60,958 nucleotides of DNA, from assembly GCF_012184385.1 (NCBI RefSeq), contig NZ_VSRL01000026.1, forward strand, positions 1 to 60,958. The letters are read 5' to 3'. This document shows positions 32,205 through 40,102 of this stretch, piece by piece. Made by a program: the position numbers and the translations under genes. The notes below the pieces were generated by a model. That model was given only the letters and a program-made list of their open reading frames with translations, was not told where the DNA came from and searched no databases. The DNA comes from Lentzea indica. GTDB lineage: Bacteria; Actinomycetota; Actinomycetes; Mycobacteriales; Pseudonocardiaceae. The stretch's first letter is position 1. Every line of letters begins with the position of its first letter.

Positions 32205-33056
32205 ATGGACGTCACGGGCAAGGTGGTACTGATCACCGGCGCGGCCAGGGGCATCGGCGCCGAGGTGGCGAGGCAACTGGCCGCGCGCGGAGCTCGTCTC
32301 GCGCTCGTCGGGCTGGAAAAGGCCCAGCTCGAAGAGGTCGCCCAGCAGACAGGCGGCAAGGCGTGGGAAGCCGATGTCACGGACTGGGACGTGCTCGAAC
32401 GCGTCACGAACGAGGTCGCCGAGCACTTCGGCGGCATCGACGTCGTGGTGGCGAACGCGGGCATCGCGGCCACCGGGTTCGTGCGCTCCATGGACCCGAA
32501 GGCGTTCGAACGGGTCATCGAGGTCAACCTGCTCGGCGTGTGGCGCACGGTCCGCACAGCGCTGCCGCACCTGATCAAGAGCCGCGGTTACTGCCTGGTC
32601 GTGTCATCGCTGGCCGCGATCGTCCACATCCCCGGCAACGCGGCCTACTCGGCCGCCAAGGCGGGCTGCGAGGCGTTCGCCGACAGCCTGCGTGCCGAGG
32701 TCAGGCACCTCGGCGTGGGCGTCGGCACCGCCTACTTCTCGTGGATCTCCACGGACATGGTCAACAGCGCCGACCAGCACCCGGTCTTCGGCAAGCTCCG
32801 GCAGGGCATGCCGGGCGTCGCCGGCAAGAAGTACCCCGTCCGCAACGTCGGCAAGGCCGTGGTCAGGGGCATCGAGAAACGTGCGAAGGCGGTCCACGTC
32901 CCCGGCTGGGTGGGCGCTTTGAAGTACTTCCGCGCCTTCACGCCGCTGGTCGTGGACCGCCAGGCGGTCGAAGAGGTGGCTGAAGCCGACCGCGAGATGG
33001 CCCGCCAGGACACGTCAGGCCTGGTCGGGCCGGGCGGCCAAGCCGCTAGTCGCTGA
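32205..33056 (+). CDS. Short-chain dehydrogenase/reductase
   Basis: ATG at 32205, six bases after TACCGT (leaderless); 283 residues. Rossmann NAD(P) motif TGAARGIG near residue 12, VVANAGIA, catalytic Ser in VVSSLAAIVHIPG and the Y-x3-K pair in AAYSAAKAGCEAFADSLRAE. The C-terminal portion (YFRAFTPLVVDRQAVEE) is longer than in minimal SDRs and resembles mycobacterial SDRs acting on lipids or alcohols. Ends 11 bases inside the convergent YciI-like gene. Confidence 0.92.
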   Translation: MDVTGKVVLITGAARGIGAEVARQLAARGARLALVGLEKAQLEEVAQQTGGKAWEADVTDWDVLERVTNEVAEHFGGIDVVVANAGIAATGFVRSMDPKAFERVIEVNLLGVWRTVRTALPHLIKSRGYCLVVSSLAAIVHIPGNAAYSAAKAGCEAFADSLRAEVRHLGVGVGTAYFSWISTDMVNSADQHPVFGKLRQGMPGVAGKKYPVRNVGKAVVRGIEKRAKAVHVPGWVGALKYFRAFTPLVVDRQAVEEVAEADREMARQDTSGLVGPGGQAASR

Positions 33057-33330
33057 GCCAGGAGCCGAGCAGCGCGTTCCAGACGCGGATCTCCCACTTC
33101 GTGATCACGTTCGCCGGGGTGTACGGGTCCGCGGAGATGATCTCCTTCAACGAGGTCTCGTCCGCGGCCTCGTAGATGATCAACGCGCCGGTGTCGTCCG
33201 CGTACGGACCTGCGGCGAGGACCATGCCCTTCTCGGCGAGGGAGGCGATGTACTCGCGGTGTGCGGGGCGCACCGCGAGACGCTTCTCGCGATCGGGACC
33301 GAACACCAATTCGACTGCAAAGCGGGCCAT
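33046..33330 (-). CDS. YciI family protein
   Basis: ATG at 33330; 94 residues. Dimeric ferredoxin-like alpha+beta barrel with RFAVELVFGPDREKRLAVRP, H-R-E-Y-IASLAEKGMVLAAGP-YADDTGALIIYEAADETS and a DPYTPANVI segment, all typical of YciI. The His-Asp pair near residues 24 and 44 matches the usual putative active site. Biochemical role unknown; often a muconolactone-isomerase-like or antibiotic-production accessory protein. Confidence 0.88.
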   Translation of the reverse strand: MARFAVELVFGPDREKRLAVRPAHREYIASLAEKGMVLAAGPYADDTGALIIYEAADETSLKEIISADPYTPANVITKWEIRVWNALLGSWLSD

Positions 33331-33370
33331 GCGACCACCGTAGCGACGGTGACCGGTACCGTCCTACCTT

Positions 33371-33934
33371 GTGGTTGGCGACGAAACTCCGCGCACCGTG
33401 CAGGACACCCTGACCAACCTGCGAATCAAGGACGGCGTCGCAGGACCTCCGACAGGGCCGCTCACGCTCGAAGACCTGTACAAGCAGCACCGCATGCGCC
33501 TGGTCAGGCTCGCGCTGCTGCTCGTGGACGAGCCCTCGACGGCCGAGGACGTGGTGCAGGAGGCCTTCGCCGGGCTGCACCGCAACTGGAAGGGCCTGCG
33601 CGACGCTCAGGCGGCCGTGGGCTACCTCCGCACGGCCGTGGTCAACGGCTCGCGCAGCGTGCTGCGCCGGCGCAAGACGGCCCGCGACTACACCCCGCCG
33701 CACGTGGCGAACGCACGTTCGGCCGAGTCGCTGGCGATGCTGACCGCGGAGCACCAGGCCGTGGTCAAGGCGCTGCAGCAGCTGCCGCCGCGCCAGCGCG
33801 AGGTGCTCGTGCTGCGCTACTACGGCGACCTGTCCGAGGCCGAGATCGCCGAGGCGACCGGCATCTCGAAGGGCACCGTGAAGTCGACGGCTTCCAGGGC
33901 GCTCGACGCACTTCAGAAGATCATGGCTGGCTGA
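33371..33934 (+). CDS. ECF-type RNA polymerase sigma factor (SigE family)
   Basis: GTG at 33371; 187 residues. Region 2 is visible in LEDLYKQHRMRLVRLALLLV and DEPSTAEDVVQEAFAGLHRN; region 4 in LPPRQREVLVLRYYGDLSEA and EIAEATGISKGTVKSTASRA. The acidic-to-basic linker and YTPP segment match the SigE70-like ECF group common in actinomycetes. It redirects RNA polymerase to a stress regulon. No anti-sigma factor gene follows; the next gene is 108 bases away and unrelated. TACCTT directly abuts the GTG, so a GTG at 33398 is an alternative start. Confidence 0.88.
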   Translation: MVGDETPRTVQDTLTNLRIKDGVAGPPTGPLTLEDLYKQHRMRLVRLALLLVDEPSTAEDVVQEAFAGLHRNWKGLRDAQAAVGYLRTAVVNGSRSVLRRRKTARDYTPPHVANARSAESLAMLTAEHQAVVKALQQLPPRQREVLVLRYYGDLSEAEIAEATGISKGTVKSTASRALDALQKIMAG

Positions 33935-33996
33935 CCGATCTCCGTTTTGCCCGGTGAGAGTGGTTTCAGCTCGTAGGATCACGCCCCCAATCCGGT

Positions 33997-34013
33997 ACTT
34001 GGTATAGACCAAT
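33997..34013. promoter_or_regulatory. DasR-like operator (dre) ahead of the ROK kinase-nagA operon
   Basis: ACTTGGTATAGACCAAT contains TGGTATAGACCA, one mismatch from the dre core TGGTCTAGACCA bound by the GntR-type GlcNAc regulator DasR. It lies 30 bases before the kinase start, a repressing position. The site is seen directly; binding by DasR is inferred from the match and from the aminosugar genes it precedes. Confidence 0.7.
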
Positions 34014-34042
34014 AGGGCTCCGATGCCTCAGGATCAGTCCTC

Positions 34043-34954
34043 GTGGCACGCAGACACGTGGTCGCCGTTGACATCGGTGGCACCGAAACCAAGGCGGCGC
34101 TGGTCACCGGCACCTCGGACGCGGTGGCGGCGGAGAAGCACGCACGCAGGGCGACTCCCGGCGAGCTGGAGCCTCTCCTCGGCGTGATCGCCGAGCTCGT
34201 CGACGAGCTCAGGCAGGCCTCCGAGCAGGAGATCGACGCCGTCGGGATCGTGGCGCCGGGCATCGTGGACGAGGCCAACGGTGTCGGCGTGTACACGACG
34301 AACCTGCCGTGGAACCAGTTCCCGTTCAGCACGGTCCTCACCGAACGGCTGGGCGTCCCCGTCGCGTTCGGACACGACGTGCGCGCCGCCGGCCTGGCCG
34401 AATGCCGGATGGGTGCGGCGAAGGACCTGCGCAACGCGGTGATCATGCCCATCGGCACCGGAATCGCCGGCGCGTTGCTGCTCGACGGGAAGATCTTCAG
34501 CGGCGACGGCTACGCGGGCGAGATCGGGCACGTGAACGTCGGCCACGGCGTGCCGTGCGCGTGTGGCCAGATCGGCTGCGTGGAGACGGTGGCGTCCTCC
34601 GCGGCGATCGCCCGCCGGTACACCGCACGTACCGGTACCCCCGTCAACGGCGCCGCTGACGTCGCCCGAAGGGTTAAGGACGGAGAGCAGGACGCCGTCG
34701 CCGTGTGGCACGAGGCCGTGGACGCGCTCGCCAGGGGGATCCTGGTGTTGGCGACGCTTCTCGGCCCGGAGGCCGTTGTGCTCGGCGGCGGGCTCGCGCT
34801 GGCAGGAGATCTGCTGGTGGAGCCGTTGCGGGAAAGGCTGGACGGGCTGATCGCCTTCCAGCGCCGACCGGAGCTTCGGCTCGCGGCGCTCGGCGACGAG
34901 GCGGGCTTCCTCGGCGCGGCGCTGCTGGCCATCGACATGCTGGAGGCGTCATGA
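34043..34954 (+). CDS. nagK: ROK family sugar kinase, probable N-acetylglucosamine kinase
   Basis: GTG at 34043 (GTG 34058 possible); 303 residues. ASKHA-fold kinase with the phosphate loop VAVDIGGTETKAAL, the ROK substrate signature around GEIGHVNVGHG, and the zinc-binding CACGQIGCVET at about residue 172. NDVRAAGLAEC-like HDVRAAGLAE contains the catalytic Asp. The operon partner nagA (4-base overlap) and the DasR box upstream favour GlcNAc, rather than glucose, as substrate: GlcNAc to GlcNAc-6-phosphate. The specificity is inference. Confidence 0.82.
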   Translation: MARRHVVAVDIGGTETKAALVTGTSDAVAAEKHARRATPGELEPLLGVIAELVDELRQASEQEIDAVGIVAPGIVDEANGVGVYTTNLPWNQFPFSTVLTERLGVPVAFGHDVRAAGLAECRMGAAKDLRNAVIMPIGTGIAGALLLDGKIFSGDGYAGEIGHVNVGHGVPCACGQIGCVETVASSAAIARRYTARTGTPVNGAADVARRVKDGEQDAVAVWHEAVDALARGILVLATLLGPEAVVLGGGLALAGDLLVEPLRERLDGLIAFQRRPELRLAALGDEAGFLGAALLAIDMLEAS

Positions 34955-36102
34955 GCACGTGGGGTGGACCTGTCGACGTGACCCTGACCAATGGTCGGGT
35001 CGTCACGCCGGACAGGGTGCTCGAGAACGGGTGGGTCAGCGTCAGGGACGGCCGGATCGTCGCGGTCGGGGAGGGCGCCGCACCCGACGGTCCGACCACC
35101 GACGTCGGCGGCGGCACGATCGTGCCGGGCTTCGTCGACATCCACTGCCACGGCGGCGGCGGTGACGCGTTCACCAGCAAGGATCCGCAGAAGGTCCGCA
35201 AGGCCGCGTCCGCGCACCGCAGGCACGGCACCACGACGTTGCTCGCCTCACTGGTGTCCCGCCCGGTGCCGGAGCTGGCCGACCAGGTGTCCGCACTGGC
35301 CGAGCTGGTCCAGGAGGGCGTCGTCGCGGGCATCCACCTCGAAGGCCCGTTCCTCTCGGCTGCCCGTTGTGGCGCGCACGACCCGGCGATCCTGTGCCCG
35401 CCGGAGCAGACCGCGGTGACGAAGCTGCTCGACGCGGGCAAGGGCACCGTCCGGATGATCACCATCGCCCCCGAGCTCGAAGGCGCGGTCGCGGCCGTGC
35501 GCCAGCTCGTCGACAACAACGTCCTCGCCGCCATCGGCCACACCGACGCGACCGAGGCGCAGGTCCGCCCGGCCGTCGACGCCGGCGCGACCGTGGCGAC
35601 GCACCTGTTCAACGGCATGCGCCCGTTGCACCACCGCGAGCCCGGCCCGATCGGCGCGCTGCTCGACGACGAACGAGTGACCGTCGAGCTCATCTGCGAC
35701 CTGGTGCACCTGCACCCGACGGCGGTCCGCCTGGCCGCGCACCACGCCGGTCTCCAGCGCACGGTCCTGATCACCGACGCCATCGCGGCGGCCGGTGTCG
35801 GTGACGGCGTGTACGACGTGGGCGGGCTCGAAGTCCGGGTGGTCGACGGCGTTCCGACGCTGGCGGGCGGTGCGGCGCTGGCCGGCAGCACGCTGACGAT
35901 GGACATGGCGTTCCGCAACGCCGTCAACTCCTGCGGCCTGTCGCTCGTGGAGGCCGCGCACGCCACCTCGACGCGTGGCGCGGAGCTCCTCGGCCTCGAC
36001 ACCGGCAAGCTGCAGCCGGGATGTGCGGCGGACATCGTGGTGCTCGATGCAGAATTGAAGCCGAGGGACGTGATGGTCAGGGGCGAGTGGGTCAAGGAAT
36101 AG
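34951..36102 (+). CDS. nagA: N-acetylglucosamine-6-phosphate deacetylase
   Basis: ATG at 34951 in an ATGA overlap with the kinase gene; 383 residues. Amidohydrolase barrel with metal motif DIHCHGGGGDAF (HxH), GVVAGIHLEGPFLS with catalytic-site Glu, AAIGHTDATEAQVRP, ATHLFNGMRPLHHREPGP and the catalytic Asp region LITDAIAAAG. It removes the acetyl group of GlcNAc-6-phosphate, giving glucosamine-6-phosphate for glycolysis or wall synthesis. Expression should follow the DasR box 940 bases upstream. nagB is not in the window. Confidence 0.95.
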   Translation: MSTWGGPVDVTLTNGRVVTPDRVLENGWVSVRDGRIVAVGEGAAPDGPTTDVGGGTIVPGFVDIHCHGGGGDAFTSKDPQKVRKAASAHRRHGTTTLLASLVSRPVPELADQVSALAELVQEGVVAGIHLEGPFLSAARCGAHDPAILCPPEQTAVTKLLDAGKGTVRMITIAPELEGAVAAVRQLVDNNVLAAIGHTDATEAQVRPAVDAGATVATHLFNGMRPLHHREPGPIGALLDDERVTVELICDLVHLHPTAVRLAAHHAGLQRTVLITDAIAAAGVGDGVYDVGGLEVRVVDGVPTLAGGAALAGSTLTMDMAFRNAVNSCGLSLVEAAHATSTRGAELLGLDTGKLQPGCAADIVVLDAELKPRDVMVRGEWVKE

Positions 36103-36106
36103 GTGG

Positions 36107-36301
36107 ATGGCGGACGATCCGGAGCGGTTGGTGACCGACGCGTTGCGAGCGCAGGCGACCAGCACGAACGCCGGATTTGCCGTACCCGTCCCGGTTTCCG
36201 ATGAGCGCCCCGCGCCCATGTCGGTGTGGTGGGTGCTGGGCCTCGCGCTCCTGTTGGGCCTGGCAGCGGGCACGGTGGCCGCAGTGATCACGCTCAGCTG
36301 A
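36107..36301 (+). CDS. Small single-pass membrane protein
   Basis: ATG at 36107, four bases after the nagA stop; 64 residues. A polar N-terminus (ADDPERLVTDALRAQATSTN) is followed by one long hydrophobic helix (VWWVLGLALLLGLAAGTVAA). It probably rides on the nagK-nagA message. No recognised family; small anchored proteins of this kind are common in actinobacteria. Confidence 0.65.
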   Translation: MADDPERLVTDALRAQATSTNAGFAVPVPVSDERPAPMSVWWVLGLALLLGLAAGTVAAVITLS

Positions 36302-36318
36302 CCTGTACCGTTGTGCCC

Positions 36319-37005
36319 GTGACGATTGCATTGGGCCCTGACTGGCTGGATCCCGAAAAACTGCTGACGATGCTCGGCCCGTGGATGCTCGTCGGGCTGT
36401 GCTTGATCGTCTTCGCCGAGTGCGGGCTGCTCGTCGGGTTCTTCCTGCCGGGCGACTCGCTGCTGTTCACGGCGGGTCTTTTCGTCGCGGCAGGGCACAT
36501 CTCGACGCCGCTCTGGCTCGTCTGCGCACTGCTGACGGTGTGCGCGTTCATCGGCAACGTCGTCGGCTACTACATCGGCCGCAAGGCCGGTCCGGCACTG
36601 TTCAGCAAGCCGGAGTCGAAGATCTTCAAGAAGGAGTACGTCGACAAGACGCAGGAGTTCTTCGACAAGTACGGCCCGCGCGCCATCGTCCTCGCGCGGT
36701 TCGTGCCGATCGTCCGCACCTTCATCACGGCCATGGCCGGTGTCGGGCGGATGGATCCGAAGAAGTACTTCACCTACTCCGCGATCGGCGGTGTGGCGTG
36801 GGCCGCGGGTCTGACCGTGCTGGGCTACTACCTCGGCCAGATCTCCTTCATCAAGGAGAACCTCGAGATCACGCTGCTCGCCATCGTGTTCCTGTCGGTC
36901 GTGCCGATCATCTTCGAGGTGATCAAGGCCCGCAGGGAGAAGAAGGCGCTGCTGCAGTCCGAGGCGGACGACATCACCCAGGTCATGCAAAAGATCGAGG
37001 ACTGA
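36319..37005 (+). CDS. DedA family membrane protein
   Basis: GTG at 36319, seven bases after TACCGT (leaderless); 228 residues. DedA/SNARE-associated signatures: VFAECGLLVGFFLPGDSLLF, GNVVGYYIGRKAGPALF, then FDKYGPRAIVLARFVPIVRT and MAGVGRMDPKKYFTYSAIGG. These proteins act as lipid (undecaprenyl phosphate or phosphatidylethanolamine) scramblases and are needed for envelope and proton-motive-force homeostasis. It corresponds in position to Rv0364 (from memory). A terminator follows at 37013. Confidence 0.92.
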   Translation: MTIALGPDWLDPEKLLTMLGPWMLVGLCLIVFAECGLLVGFFLPGDSLLFTAGLFVAAGHISTPLWLVCALLTVCAFIGNVVGYYIGRKAGPALFSKPESKIFKKEYVDKTQEFFDKYGPRAIVLARFVPIVRTFITAMAGVGRMDPKKYFTYSAIGGVAWAAGLTVLGYYLGQISFIKENLEITLLAIVFLSVVPIIFEVIKARREKKALLQSEADDITQVMQKIED

Positions 37006-37012
37006 GGCACTG

Positions 37013-37039
37013 AGGCCCGTCTCACCGGCGGGCCTTTTT
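37013..37039 (+). terminator. Intrinsic terminator after DedA
   Basis: AGGCCCG (37013-37019) pairs with CGGGCCT (37029-37035) and is followed by a T-run. It ends the DedA transcript and insulates the TetR-regulated monooxygenase operon whose operator starts 14 bases later. Confidence 0.85.
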
Positions 37040-37052
37040 GCTGGCGCAATTT

Positions 37053-37075
37053 GAATACAGAGCTGTACTGTATTC
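37053..37075. promoter_or_regulatory. Operator palindrome of the monooxygenase-tetR operon
   Basis: GAATACAG-agctgta-CTGTATTC has perfect 8-base arms. A nested TACAG-AG-CTGTA shares its left arm. The site ends two bases before the ATG at 37078, so a bound repressor would cover the -10 region and the transcription start. The TetR protein encoded as the second gene is the natural candidate to bind it. Confidence 0.7.
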
Positions 37076-37077
37076 GT

Positions 37078-38364
37078 ATGGTGACGATCGCGGGGGCGGG
37101 TCCGACCGGCATGGCGCTGGCGTGCGGGCTCAGGCAGTTCGGGGTGGACGTGCGGATCGTGGACGCGGCTTCGGGGCCCGCCACGACGTCACGGGCGTTG
37201 GGCGTGCAGCCTCGGGGCGTCGAGGTGCTGGCCCGGCTGGGGGCGTTGGGCGACCTGCCGGACAAGGCGATCCGGTTGCGGTCGCTCCGGGTCAACGGTG
37301 CGGTGGCACTGGACATGAGCTTCCTGCGCGAGGCGGGTCAGCTGGTCGTGTCGCAGGCGTGGGTGGAGGAACGGCTGCGCGACCGGCTGTCCGCGCTGGG
37401 CGTCGAGATCGAGTGGAACACGCCGATCTCGTCGGTTCCGGACTGGGACTGGCTGGTCGGCTGCGACGGTGCGCACTCGGCGGTGCGGAAGATGGCCGGG
37501 ATCGCGTTCGAGGGCGCGCCGGTGATGGAGAACTTCCTGCTGCGCGACGTGCACGCGGCGTGGGACCTCGATCGCGAGTCGATCCACATCTTCGCCGACG
37601 GGCCGTCGATGACGACCCTCTTCCCGTTGCCCGGCGGCATCTGGCGGGTGATGTCACCGGACGGCGGACGCTGGACGCCGGGGCCGATCGAGTCGGTGGA
37701 GTGGGAGTCGACGTTCCGGATCCACCGCAGGCAGGCCGCGACCTATCGACGGGGCACCGTGTTCCTGGCAGGCGATGCCGCGCACATCCACAGCCCGGTG
37801 GGCGGGCAGGGCATGAACACCGGGCTCGGCGACGCGGAGAACCTCGCGTGGAAGCTCGCGCTGGTGGTGCAGGGCAGGGCTTCCTCGGCGTTGCTCGACA
37901 CCTACGAGTCCGAGCGCAGGCCGATCGGCGCACGGGTGCTCGCGGCGACAACACCGGCGACACAGCTGGTGCTGGGACCGGGACTGGTGACGCGGACGGT
38001 CCGGGACCGGGTGCTGTGGCCACTGCTGAACGCGGGTTTCGTCCAGCAGCGACTCGTCCGGTACACCTCACAGCTGGACGTCAAGTACTCCGGGCCGCTG
38101 GCGGTCGGGCGGCGGGGCGGACAGCGCGTGCCGGCGTTCGCTCGGACGGGGCAGTGGGTGCTCGCGGGGCCGGCGACGTGCCTGGAGGTGGCACGAGAGC
38201 GGCTCGGGGAGGTCGTGCACCATGAACGCGCCGGCGACACGCTGCTGGTGCGTCCGGACGGACACCTGGCGTGGCGCGGCCCGTCGAACCCCGAAAGGCT
38301 TGCCGCGTGGCTGAACGAAGTGCTGGGCGTCCCCGCGACCCCGAGGCGGACAACGCGATCCTGA
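37078..38364 (+). CDS. FAD-dependent monooxygenase (PHBH/UbiH class)
   Basis: ATG at 37078; 428 residues. FAD-binding GAGPTGMALACGLRQFGVDV starts at residue 4, with DWLVGCDGAHSAVRK (the DG motif) mid-protein and GDAAHIHSPVGGQGMNTGLG for FAD ribityl binding. A C-terminal thioredoxin-like portion is short. Such class A flavoenzymes hydroxylate aromatic compounds, polyketides or antibiotics. Regulation by the adjacent TetR repressor and operator suggests a detoxification or resistance enzyme induced by its substrate. The end overlaps tetR by 58 bases. Confidence 0.9.
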   Translation: MVTIAGAGPTGMALACGLRQFGVDVRIVDAASGPATTSRALGVQPRGVEVLARLGALGDLPDKAIRLRSLRVNGAVALDMSFLREAGQLVVSQAWVEERLRDRLSALGVEIEWNTPISSVPDWDWLVGCDGAHSAVRKMAGIAFEGAPVMENFLLRDVHAAWDLDRESIHIFADGPSMTTLFPLPGGIWRVMSPDGGRWTPGPIESVEWESTFRIHRRQAATYRRGTVFLAGDAAHIHSPVGGQGMNTGLGDAENLAWKLALVVQGRASSALLDTYESERRPIGARVLAATTPATQLVLGPGLVTRTVRDRVLWPLLNAGFVQQRLVRYTSQLDVKYSGPLAVGRRGGQRVPAFARTGQWVLAGPATCLEVARERLGEVVHHERAGDTLLVRPDGHLAWRGPSNPERLAAWLNEVLGVPATPRRTTRS

Positions 38365-38876
38365 CCGCGGCCTTCGAGCTGTTCCTGGAACGCGGCCTCG
38401 ACGGCACGTCGATCGAGCAGGTGGCCAAACGCGCGGGCGTGACCCGTGCGACGGTCTACCGCCGTTTCGCCACGAAGGAAGACCTGCTGTTCAGCGTGAT
38501 CGAGCTGCCGCGCACCGTCGCGGCGCTCGATCCGGAACGGATGGCCGCCGCACCGCCGGAGGAGACGCTGAAGGGCTGGGCGGCACTGATGTCGACCCCG
38601 CAGTCCGTTCTGCTGCTGCGCCGGATCGTGGGAGCCTCCGCGGACAACTTCGAGTTGATGCGGCGGTACTGGGAGCTGTTCATCGCGCCACGCCGGGCCG
38701 TGCTGTACGACGTGATCCGTCCCGGTTTCCCGCCCGGCACCGACCTCTCGCTCGTGGTGGACATGGTCGGAGGTGCGCTTTTCTACCGCGCGCTCACCCG
38801 TCCTGAGCGGAACACGCCCGAAGAACTGGAAACTTACTTGTACAAAGTGTTGCACCAGGTCGGATACCGCCCGTAG
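38307..38876 (+). CDS. TetR/AcrR family transcriptional regulator
   Basis: GTG at 38307 with GAAAGG upstream, inside the 3' end of the monooxygenase gene; 189 residues. The N-terminal HTH reads ILTAAFELFLERGLDGTSIE then QVAKRAGVTRATVYRRFATK, canonical for the family. The C-terminal ligand domain includes VLLLRRIVGASADNFELMRR and a TetR_C-like end. It most probably represses its own operon at 37053-37075 and is released by the monooxygenase substrate. Confidence 0.93.
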   Translation: MAERSAGRPRDPEADNAILTAAFELFLERGLDGTSIEQVAKRAGVTRATVYRRFATKEDLLFSVIELPRTVAALDPERMAAAPPEETLKGWAALMSTPQSVLLLRRIVGASADNFELMRRYWELFIAPRRAVLYDVIRPGFPPGTDLSLVVDMVGGALFYRALTRPERNTPEELETYLYKVLHQVGYRP

Positions 38877-38881
38877 GTTGC

Positions 38882-38897
38882 TTTGGTCTAAACCACC
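38882..38897. promoter_or_regulatory. DasR-like operator (dre) ahead of the chitinase gene
   Basis: TTTGGTCTAAACCACC contains TGGTCTAAACCA (38884-38895), one mismatch from the dre core TGGTCTAGACCA. It is 20 bases before the chitinase ATG. With the site at 33997 it places two chitin-use units of this window under one predicted regulator. Confidence 0.75.
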
Positions 38898-38914
38898 AGC
38901 GGTGGAGGCCACTG

Positions 38915-40060
38915 ATGTCGTTGTTCCGCAAGGGATTGGCGGTCGCACTGGCCGCACTTTCCGTCTCACTTGGTGTCGTCGCGGCCGACGCGGCGCCACG
39001 CAAGATCGTCGGCGCCTACTACGGCAACTGGTACAGCGGCTCCAAGCCGATCTCGTCGATCCCCACGAACACGCCGATCACGCACCTGTTCTACGCGTTC
39101 GCGTTGATCGAGAACGGCAAGTGCGTGATGCCCGCGGCGACCGCGGCCAAGGACTTCGCCGACATCCGTGACCTGAAGAAGCGCAAGCCGTCTCTGAAGG
39201 CGCTGATCTCGCTGGGCGGTTGGGGCGCGGGCGGTTTCTCCGACGCGGCGCTGACCGCCGAGTCGCGCAAGACCCTCGTTCGGTCCTGTGTGGACCTGTT
39301 CTTCACGGACGGCACGTTCGACGGCATCGACCTCGACTGGGAGTTCCCGGTCTACGGCGGGCCGGTCGAGATCAAGGACCGTCCCGAGGACAAGCGCAAC
39401 ATGACGTTGCTGACCCGCGACTTCCGCAAGGCGCTCGGGTCTCGCAAGCTCGTCACCGCGGCGCTGCCCACCGGCCGCCTGCAGACCGACGGCCCGTACG
39501 ACCCGGCGAAGTCGTTCGAGCTCCGCGAGCTGTCGAAGATCATGGACTTCATCAACGTCATGACCTACGACATGGGCACCGGTTTCTCGCCCGTGGCCAC
39601 GTTCAACGCCGGTTTCCGGGAGGTCGCCAACGACCCGATGCCCGCCGCCGACCGCAAGTGGAACAACGTCGTCGGCGCCATCGACTACTACCAGCGGCAC
39701 GGCGTCTCGCCTCGCAAGATGGTGCTGGGCACGCCGTTCTACGGCCGCGGCTTCAACGTGAAGACCGAGGGCCCGCAGCACGGCCTCTACCAGGCCTACG
39801 ACAGCGCGTTCTGGGTCGACGGCTACGAGGAGGCCTTGCGGTTGAAGGCTTCTCCTGGCTGGAAGGAGTACTGGCACCCGGTCGCGCAGTCGCCGTGGCT
39901 CTACAACGCGGCCGAGAAGAAGTTCGTGTCGTACGAGAACCCGCGGTCGATCGGGATCCGTGCGGACTTCGCCAGGTCGCGTGGGTTGCTCGGCACGTTC
40001 ATGTGGGAGCTGGGGCACGACGACGCCCAGTACTCGCTGCTGAAGGCGATGTCGCGTTAA
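38915..40060 (+). CDS. Secreted glycoside hydrolase family 18 chitinase
   Basis: ATG at 38915 behind GGAGG; 381 residues. Signal peptide (FRKGLAVALAALSVSLGVVA, cleavage near ADAA). GH18 barrel with IVGAYYGNWYSG on strand 1, SLGGWGAGGFSDAA on strand 3 and the catalytic motif DGIDLDWEFP (Asp136-Glu143). YDMGTGFSPVATFN, GTPFYGRGF and FMWELGHDD complete the barrel. It has no carbohydrate-binding module. It degrades chitin outside the cell to (GlcNAc)n, which would feed the nagK-nagA pathway; both units carry DasR-like boxes. Confidence 0.94.
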   Translation: MSLFRKGLAVALAALSVSLGVVAADAAPRKIVGAYYGNWYSGSKPISSIPTNTPITHLFYAFALIENGKCVMPAATAAKDFADIRDLKKRKPSLKALISLGGWGAGGFSDAALTAESRKTLVRSCVDLFFTDGTFDGIDLDWEFPVYGGPVEIKDRPEDKRNMTLLTRDFRKALGSRKLVTAALPTGRLQTDGPYDPAKSFELRELSKIMDFINVMTYDMGTGFSPVATFNAGFREVANDPMPAADRKWNNVVGAIDYYQRHGVSPRKMVLGTPFYGRGFNVKTEGPQHGLYQAYDSAFWVDGYEEALRLKASPGWKEYWHPVAQSPWLYNAAEKKFVSYENPRSIGIRADFARSRGLLGTFMWELGHDDAQYSLLKAMSR

Positions 40061-40102
40061 GAGGTTGAGTCTGACGTAGCGTCAAGGTGTTGGTTGATCG
40101 GC

